NCBI GenBank assembly: GCA_021793945.1
Contig: JAJYRT010000002.1
Location: 1-36,427 of the forward strand
Origin: Thermoplasmata archaeon
Lineage (GTDB): Archaea; Thermoplasmatota; Thermoplasmata; Thermoplasmatales; Thermoplasmataceae
DNA: 36,427 nucleotides
Direction: 5' to 3'
Positions 31,804 to 36,427 of the stretch are shown in pieces; position 1 is the first letter of the stretch; the number at the start of each line of letters is the position of its first letter. Position numbers and translations under genes: made by a program. The notes under the pieces were generated by a model. The model was not told where the DNA came from, did not search any database, and was given only the letters and a program-made list of their open reading frames with translations.

Positions 31804-31875
31804 CTTGCGGCACGCGGGTGATTCGTTGACATCCAGTATCTGCTTGGAATTATGATTAGCTCGTAGTGCCGCAAG
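31804..31875. repeat. 10-bp inverted repeat CTTGCGGCAC / GTGCCGCAAG, 52 bp apart
   Basis: The arms at 31804-31813 and 31866-31875 are perfect complements. They lie in the 196-bp gap between the divergent EtfD and thiolase genes, just upstream of the thiolase core promoter. They could be two operator half-sites bridged by a dimer or looped protein, or arms of a lost insertion. Confidence 0.4.
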
Positions 31876-31890
31876 ATGACCACAGTGACG

Positions 31891-31903
31891 CTAAAGTATT
31901 TTG
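31891..31903 (+). promoter_or_regulatory. TATA-like element of the thiolase operon
   Basis: CTAAAGTATTTTG is centred about 28 bp before ATG 31925, the leaderless spacing. It argues against the upstream TTG (31901), which lies inside the element. Confidence 0.4.
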
Positions 31904-31924
31904 AGTGATGAGAGATATAAGATA

Positions 31925-33118
31925 ATGAAAATGTCAGAGGATGCGTATCTGGTTTATTTCAAAAGAACGGCTTTTTCTAGGTCCAGACCTAATGATCCGG
32001 AAAGGGACGTGTTCAATTCAATCAGAATGGATGAAGCGCTGGGGCAACTTATAAAGGATTCTGTCTCCACAACCGGGATAAGAGCGGAAGAAATTAACGA
32101 TGTGATTACTGGATGCGCTATTCAGGCAGATGAAAACTGGACATACGGCGGAAGACAGCCGGTGTTGCTAGCCGGAATGCCGGTGAGCGTGCCAGCTATG
32201 TCCCTGGACAGGGCATGCTCCTCATCTCTCAATGCGATAACAATAGGTGCGATGGAAATAATGACCGGGGTTTCAGACATCGTCCTGGCAGGCGGAATGG
32301 AACATATGACCCACGTGCCGCTTTCCAACAATCCCCACATAAAGCCGAACATCAAGTTGCTGGTAAGGCCGGAATACCTGAAATACGACATGAATACAGG
32401 ATATTCCATGGGCCTGACCGCGGAGAAACTTGCGAAGATTAAGGGAATAGGAAGGGAAGAGATGGATGAGTTTGCCATCCGGAGCCACAAGCTCGCCGCA
32501 AAAGCCAGAGATGATGGGTTCTTCAAAGGGGAGATCCTGCCACTTGAAGTTGAGAGCAATGGTTCCACGGTCAGGATTGACACGGATCAGAGCATAAGAG
32601 GAGACACAACCATTGAACAGATGCAGAAATTGCCACCGGCGTTCAAGCCTGATGGCGTGATAACTGCGGGGAACTCCTCTCCCCTGAACGCAGGGTCATC
32701 CCTTGTAATGGTGATGTCGGGCAAGAAGCTCAAGGAATACGGCCTGAAACCTATTGCAAAGATCAGCGCATTCGGGTGGGCTGCAGTCGATCCCTCAATT
32801 ATGGGAGAGGGACCGGTCCCCGCATCGAAGAAGGCCCTGCAGAACGCAGGACTCAAGGCGGACGACATAGACCTCTGGGAAATCAATGAAGCTTTTGCTG
32901 TTGTTGTCCTGAATGCCATGAAGGAGCTGGGAATAGACCGGGAGAGGGTGAACGTCAACGGAGGCGCCATTTCCATTGGCCATCCCCTCGGAGCTTCCGG
33001 CGCCAGGCTGGCAGGGACTCTGGCAAGGATAATGAATTCCATGAACAAGGAAAGGGGGCTTGCAACATTGTGTGTAGGTGGCGGACAGGGATACTCAGTA
33101 ATATTTGAAAGGGTGTGA
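31925..33118 (+). CDS. Thiolase (acetyl-CoA C-acyltransferase)
   Basis: The 397-aa enzyme cleaves 3-ketoacyl-CoA with CoA, or condenses acetyl-CoA. The nucleophile is Cys98 in LDRACSSSLNAI, and the other catalytic groups are His353 in GGAISIGHPLGASG and Cys383 in LCVGGGQG. NEAFAVV is intact, so this is a degradative or biosynthetic thiolase with all residues, not an SCP2-type archaeal thiolase. It leads an operon with two acyl-CoA dehydrogenase genes. The start ATG 31925 is chosen from the TATA spacing; ATG 31931 is equally in frame. A hydratase and a 3-hydroxyacyl-CoA dehydrogenase must be encoded elsewhere. Confidence 0.92.
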   Translation: MKMSEDAYLVYFKRTAFSRSRPNDPERDVFNSIRMDEALGQLIKDSVSTTGIRAEEINDVITGCAIQADENWTYGGRQPVLLAGMPVSVPAMSLDRACSSSLNAITIGAMEIMTGVSDIVLAGGMEHMTHVPLSNNPHIKPNIKLLVRPEYLKYDMNTGYSMGLTAEKLAKIKGIGREEMDEFAIRSHKLAAKARDDGFFKGEILPLEVESNGSTVRIDTDQSIRGDTTIEQMQKLPPAFKPDGVITAGNSSPLNAGSSLVMVMSGKKLKEYGLKPIAKISAFGWAAVDPSIMGEGPVPASKKALQNAGLKADDIDLWEINEAFAVVVLNAMKELGIDRERVNVNGGAISIGHPLGASGARLAGTLARIMNSMNKERGLATLCVGGGQGYSVIFERV

Positions 33119-33123
33119 GAAGG

Positions 33124-34248
33124 ATGGATTTTGATTTTCCGGAAGAACTGGCAGAAACCAGGAAAAAGATAAGGGAGTTTGGCTTGAGAGAGCTAACCCC
33201 GGAACTGGCAGAAAAATACGACAGGGAGGAGAAGTACCCGAACGAGATAAGAAAGAAGGCATTCGAGGCTGGCATAATCAACTATGAGAACCCATGGGGA
33301 ATGCTGATGGCCATTGAGGAGCTATGCCGGATAGATCCGGGACTGGGAATCTCCGCAACAGTATCGCTTTTTGGTGAAGAGGTCATAATGCTCTTTGGAA
33401 CCGAGGAGCAGAAACAGAAGTATCTCACCAGGGTAAACAGCGGGGAGCTTATCATGGGACTGGCAGTAACAGAGCCTGGAGGAGGGAGTGACGTCGCGGG
33501 AATAAAGACAACCGCCACCAGATCTGGGGACAAGTTCATCATCAATGGTGCAAAGATGTTCATAACCAACGGGCAAATTGCGGATTTCATCGTAATGCTG
33601 GTCAGGACCTCACCTCCAAACGGGAAGAGGCACCACGGGCTGAGCACAATCATCGTTGATACAAAGGTAAAGGGGTTCACAGCAAACAAACTTGAGGGAA
33701 AACTCGGGGTCAGGGCCACGAATACGGCGGAACTGGTATTGAATAATGTGGAGATACCCGTGGAGAATCTCGTGGGACCTGAGGGAAAAGGCTTCTACCA
33801 CATAATGACGTTCTTCAACATAAGCAGGGTCTACGTTGCCGCACAGGGGCTTGGAATTGCACAGGGCGCACTTGACAGGATGCTTCAGTACATAAAGAAG
33901 GCAAATGCCCTCGGAATCGCTGAAGCAAATTCAGAGAGTTCACAGTTCATCCTGGCCGAGGTTGCAGCCAAGGTCGAGGCGGCCAGGCTTCTGACATACA
34001 AGGCTGCATCATACCTCTTTCAGTTCAAGCCGGATCCCATAATAACCAGCATGGCAAAGTGGCATGCGGCTGAAGCTGCTGTTTTTGCTGCAGAGAAAGC
34101 CATGGAACTCACCGGAACTACAGGGATTACCAGCGATCTTGAAAGATTCTACCGGGACGCCAAGATACTGGAGATATGGGAGGGGACAAGCGAGGTTGAG
34201 AAACTGATTATTGCAAGAATGCTGACAAAGGAGGATGGTACACAATGA
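33124..34248 (+). CDS. Acyl-CoA dehydrogenase, catalytic type
   Basis: This 374-aa FAD enzyme introduces the alpha-beta double bond into acyl-CoA and reduces ETF. LAVTEPGGGSDVAGIKTTA is the flavin/substrate-loop signature. The catalytic base is Glu353 in IWEGTSEVEK, at the position of Glu376 of medium-chain enzymes. YRDAKILE precedes it. The ATG 33124 has GAAAGGG about ten bases upstream. An in-frame GTG at 33115 overlaps the thiolase stop but has no room for a ribosome binding site. It is followed directly by an overlapping second dehydrogenase-like gene with which it may form a mixed complex. Confidence 0.92.
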   Translation: MDFDFPEELAETRKKIREFGLRELTPELAEKYDREEKYPNEIRKKAFEAGIINYENPWGMLMAIEELCRIDPGLGISATVSLFGEEVIMLFGTEEQKQKYLTRVNSGELIMGLAVTEPGGGSDVAGIKTTATRSGDKFIINGAKMFITNGQIADFIVMLVRTSPPNGKRHHGLSTIIVDTKVKGFTANKLEGKLGVRATNTAELVLNNVEIPVENLVGPEGKGFYHIMTFFNISRVYVAAQGLGIAQGALDRMLQYIKKANALGIAEANSESSQFILAEVAAKVEAARLLTYKAASYLFQFKPDPIITSMAKWHAAEAAVFAAEKAMELTGTTGITSDLERFYRDAKILEIWEGTSEVEKLIIARMLTKEDGTQ

Positions 34249-35300
34249 TCAATGAGGAATACAGGATACTTGGAGATACTGTGAAAGAATTCTCGGAGAA
34301 GAATCTTGAAGGATCTTCCCTGAAGATAGAAAGAGGAGGGCTTGGAGAGAGTATAATAATGAAGATGGCTGCCCAGGGGTTTCTTGGCGCAAAAATTCCA
34401 GCCGATCTGGGAGGTTCGGGAATAGACGAAAAAGGGTACCTCATAATTCTTGAAAACCTTGCCAGAGTTTCGCCATCTGCGGCCCTGAAAGTGCTAATCA
34501 ACAACTCCCTGTTTTATCCGCTCGTTTCGGAATCGGGAGATACAGGGACTATTGAGGGAGTTGCTAGCGGAAAGATCAACGCCACCGTCGCCATAGAAGA
34601 GGTTCAGGAAGGATACCTCGAATCCGGGAAACTATCCGTTTCCGAAGGAAGGCTGACGGGCACAAAGACCGGTGTAATCAACAGCGATGCAACGGTTGTT
34701 GTTGCGCTGGGAGGAGAAGCCGGAAAGGAACTGTTTCTGATAAGGAATGGAATTTCAAAAGGCAAGAGCAACCCGTCACTTGGATTCAGGGGACTGACTC
34801 TATCGCAGCTTGTCGTGGACTCTGATAATTACATACCACTGGGAAATGAAGGGCCGGATCGCATGACAAAGGTCATGGATTCACTGGACCTTGAGATAAG
34901 TGCCATAGCAATAGGCATATCTGAGGGCTCCCTGAACAAGGCTATCGAGTATACGAAGGTAAGAAGCACATTCGAGCATCTGCTGAAGGACTATGAGCCG
35001 GTAGCGTTCTCGCTCTCCCACCTGAATTCGGAGATCGAGGCATTGAGGAGTTTCCTGTTTGACAGGGATGATCTCAATGCAAAAGAAAGGCTTGAGCTCA
35101 AATTCCTTTCTGTTGATCTTGCGAAGAGATGCACAAAACAGGCTCTACAGTCGCATGGAGGGTATGGATACCTTCAGGATTTCGGCGTGGAGAAGTTTTA
35201 CAGGGACGCAATGGCCCTCTCTTCGCTGTTCTTCAGGCGGGAAAGGGATAACCGGAGACTAGCGGAAGAGGTGTTTCAGGGAAAGGCAGGGTTCATTTAA
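34245..35300 (+). CDS. Degenerate acyl-CoA dehydrogenase-like subunit
   Basis: The 351-aa product has the acyl-CoA dehydrogenase fold: FLGAKIPADLGGSGIDEKGY near the N-terminus, SHGGYGYLQDFGVEKFYRDA near the C-terminus. Two key elements are gone. The FAD-loop TEPxxGSD is replaced by IEEVQEG, and the region after YRDA reads MALSSLFFRRERDNRRLAEE, with no EGTxE glutamate. The ATG overlaps the stop of the catalytic gene, with AAGGAGG ten bases upstream. This resembles the two-gene alpha2beta2 acyl-CoA dehydrogenases of actinobacterial steroid degradation, where one subunit lacks catalytic residues. A non-enzymatic or different activity is also possible. Confidence 0.85.
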   Translation: MINEEYRILGDTVKEFSEKNLEGSSLKIERGGLGESIIMKMAAQGFLGAKIPADLGGSGIDEKGYLIILENLARVSPSAALKVLINNSLFYPLVSESGDTGTIEGVASGKINATVAIEEVQEGYLESGKLSVSEGRLTGTKTGVINSDATVVVALGGEAGKELFLIRNGISKGKSNPSLGFRGLTLSQLVVDSDNYIPLGNEGPDRMTKVMDSLDLEISAIAIGISEGSLNKAIEYTKVRSTFEHLLKDYEPVAFSLSHLNSEIEALRSFLFDRDDLNAKERLELKFLSVDLAKRCTKQALQSHGGYGYLQDFGVEKFYRDAMALSSLFFRRERDNRRLAEEVFQGKAGFI

Positions 35301-35309
35301 TCGCATAGA

Positions 35310-35324
35310 TATATAGTCTATATA
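35310..35324. repeat. Odd palindrome TATATAG-T-CTATATA
   Basis: A perfect 7+1+7 palindrome lies 10 bp after the dehydrogenase stop codon in a very AT-rich 103-bp gap. It could be part of a terminator or an operator for the transporter gene downstream. The low complexity makes chance likely. Confidence 0.25.
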
Positions 35325-35369
35325 GCATTATTTACAAAATATTTATCTATTTACTTTATTTAGATAATC

Positions 35370-35377
35370 TTTATAGC
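35370..35377 (+). promoter_or_regulatory. TATA-like element of the terminal MFS gene
   Basis: TTTATAGC is centred about 31 bp before the ATG at 35404, within an AT-rich intergenic region. Confidence 0.4.
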
Positions 35378-35403
35378 AATCCTCAAAATGCTAAACTGGA
35401 AAT

Positions 35404-36427
35404 ATGACAGAAAGAGATGTTTCTAGAGAAATACTTAGTGATTTAGATGGTGCACCCACATCAAGGTTCCACCTGAAGACTATATTCGTTGCCGGCATGG
35501 GATTTTTTTCCGACGCTTATGATCTCTTTGTCCTGTCTACAGCTTTGCCTGCGATAGTAGCGGTTTTTGGAATTTCGTCGACCAGCAACCTGTTCGGTGC
35601 TTCCACCGTCAACTTTCTGGGTACGAGCCTGTCAGCAGTGACTATTGAGGAGGGGCTTATCGGAGCTGCCGCTCTGTTCGGAGCATTTGTCGGAGCAATA
35701 GTTTTTGGCAGAATAGCGGATCTCAAGGGAAGAAAATATACATACGGAGTGGAGATGAGCATTCTAGTCATCTTTGCCCTGATTTCGGCGTTTTCTGTGA
35801 ACATACCCATGCTCATAATCTCAAGATTCATCCTTGGGATAGGAGTTGGAGGAGACTACCCCATAAGCTCCACGATAATGAGTGAATATTCTAACGTCAG
35901 GAACAGGGGAAAAATGGTAGCGTCTGTTTTCGCCATGCAGGGTTTCGGCCTGCTGACCGGATCGCTCATCGGAATTGTTGCTATACATTTCCTGCCTCTT
36001 GGAGAAGCTTGGAGATTCATGCTTGGGTTCGGTGCCGTACCTGCCGTCTCGGTTATTTACCTGAGGAGAAAGATAAGGGAAACACCAAGATACAAGTTGC
36101 AGGTACAGGGGGATGCTAGCGGAGCGGCACTGTCCGTGAGCGACGCAACCGGAAAAATTGTACAGACCTCCGGACCGGTTAAGGTGTCAAGGATAGGTTT
36201 CCTGGACACCTTCAGGAAATACAGGCTGCTTATCCTTGGGACAGCTGGATCCTGGCTCCTATTCGATATGGCGTTCTATGGGACCTCGGTTAATTCCGGC
36301 CTGATACTGCAGAGCATAGGATATGGAGCGGTGGCAGGTAATATACACCAGACCATTCTCAATATAGCGGTAGGAAACTCTATACTGGCTGCATTGTTTG
36401 AAGTCCCTGGTTACTGGATAGCGGTAG
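35404..36427 (+). CDS. PHS-type MFS transporter, cut by the window edge
   Basis: The frame is open from ATG 35404 to the end of the window (341 codons, no stop). Motifs are those of the phosphate:H+ symporter (Pho84-like) MFS branch. FFSDAYDLFV forms helix 1. FGRIADLKGRK is the loop 2-3 signature. ISRFILGIGVGGDYPISST followed by IMSEYSNVRNRGKMVASVF is helix 4 to helix 5. RETPRY ends the first half. About eight helices are within the window. A roughly 50-residue cytoplasmic loop (residues about 235-275) separates the halves. Archaeal members may carry organic acids as well as phosphate, so the substrate stays open. A TATA-like element precedes it and no gene overlaps it. Confidence 0.85.
   Translation, partial: MTERDVSREILSDLDGAPTSRFHLKTIFVAGMGFFSDAYDLFVLSTALPAIVAVFGISSTSNLFGASTVNFLGTSLSAVTIEEGLIGAAALFGAFVGAIVFGRIADLKGRKYTYGVEMSILVIFALISAFSVNIPMLIISRFILGIGVGGDYPISSTIMSEYSNVRNRGKMVASVFAMQGFGLLTGSLIGIVAIHFLPLGEAWRFMLGFGAVPAVSVIYLRRKIRETPRYKLQVQGDASGAALSVSDATGKIVQTSGPVKVSRIGFLDTFRKYRLLILGTAGSWLLFDMAFYGTSVNSGLILQSIGYGAVAGNIHQTILNIAVGNSILAALFEVPGYWIAV

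Noticed and set aside
1..36427. CRISPR arrays, rRNA genes and integrase attachment sites were looked for.
   Set aside because: No regularly spaced repeats, no rRNA-like sequence, and no second copy of the tRNA-Phe 3' end were seen. The tRNA is not flanked by an integrase gene.

Overview
The window looks like part of a Thermoplasmatales (Thermoplasmata, Euryarchaeota-lineage) chromosome. Archaeal hallmarks are a class I CCA-adding enzyme next to archaeal NAC, a Bat-type HTH_10 regulator, a DUF5518-like membrane protein, a PduO adenosyltransferase and a 2-oxoacid dehydrogenase operon of the kind known from Thermoplasma. Most first-in-operon genes have a TATA-like element about 25-30 bp before the start codon, the geometry expected for leaderless mRNAs. 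Distal operon genes instead carry GGAGG-type ribosome binding sites. This placement rests on content and codon style only; no database search was possible.

Layout. (1) 0-1.9 kb: cca and NAC on the minus strand, then a tRNA-Phe(GAA). (2) 2.0-10.8 kb: a compact carboxylate-metabolism island. It holds an HTH_10 regulator, a family III CoA-transferase overlapping a homocitrate/isopropylmalate-synthase-type Claisen enzyme, and divergently a TcuA-like flavoprotein, a TcuB-like Fe-S membrane protein and a LeuC/LeuD-type hydro-lyase. A convergent MFS transporter closes it. A palindromic operator (TCTAAC-N2-GTTAGA) sits at the same distance before the Claisen-enzyme gene and before the transporter gene, tying both ends into one regulon. 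The set resembles the tricarballylate (tcuABC) system extended by hydratase, CoA-transferase and C-C bond enzymes. This is the best candidate for an undescribed system. (3) 10.86-11.16 kb: a decayed tnpB remnant, recognisable by comparison with the intact copy at 28-29 kb.

(4) 11.2-14.3 kb: an M20 peptidase, an N-acylamino-acid-racemase-type enolase-superfamily enzyme and a divergent GNAT acyltransferase. These are the three activities of the N-succinylamino acid racemase route that converts D- to L-amino acids; an MFS transporter follows. (5) 15.7-17.1 kb: two small proteins and the cobalamin adenosyltransferase. (6) 17.1-23.1 kb: lipA - E1alpha - E1beta - E2 - E3 - lipB, a complete lipoate-dependent 2-oxoacid dehydrogenase operon with its own lipoyl synthesis and transfer genes. 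(7) 23.1-26.0 kb: a PLP aminotransferase, and an SSF symporter with a DUF3311 partner.

(8) 26.2-35.3 kb: acyl-CoA oxidation genes. ETF alpha/beta, a membrane ETF-oxidising HdrD-like Fe-S protein (EtfD type), a thiolase and two overlapping acyl-CoA dehydrogenase genes are present. The second dehydrogenase has lost the catalytic glutamate and the FAD-loop signature. A TnpB-only IS605/IS1341-type element lies between the ETF genes and EtfD. (9) 35.4 kb to the end: a truncated PHS-type MFS transporter. Functionally, regions 6 and 8 fit branched-chain amino acid or fatty acid oxidation feeding acyl-CoA and ETF into a quinone pool. Regions 2 and 4 look like uptake and salvage of organic acids and D-amino acids by a heterotroph living on biomass.
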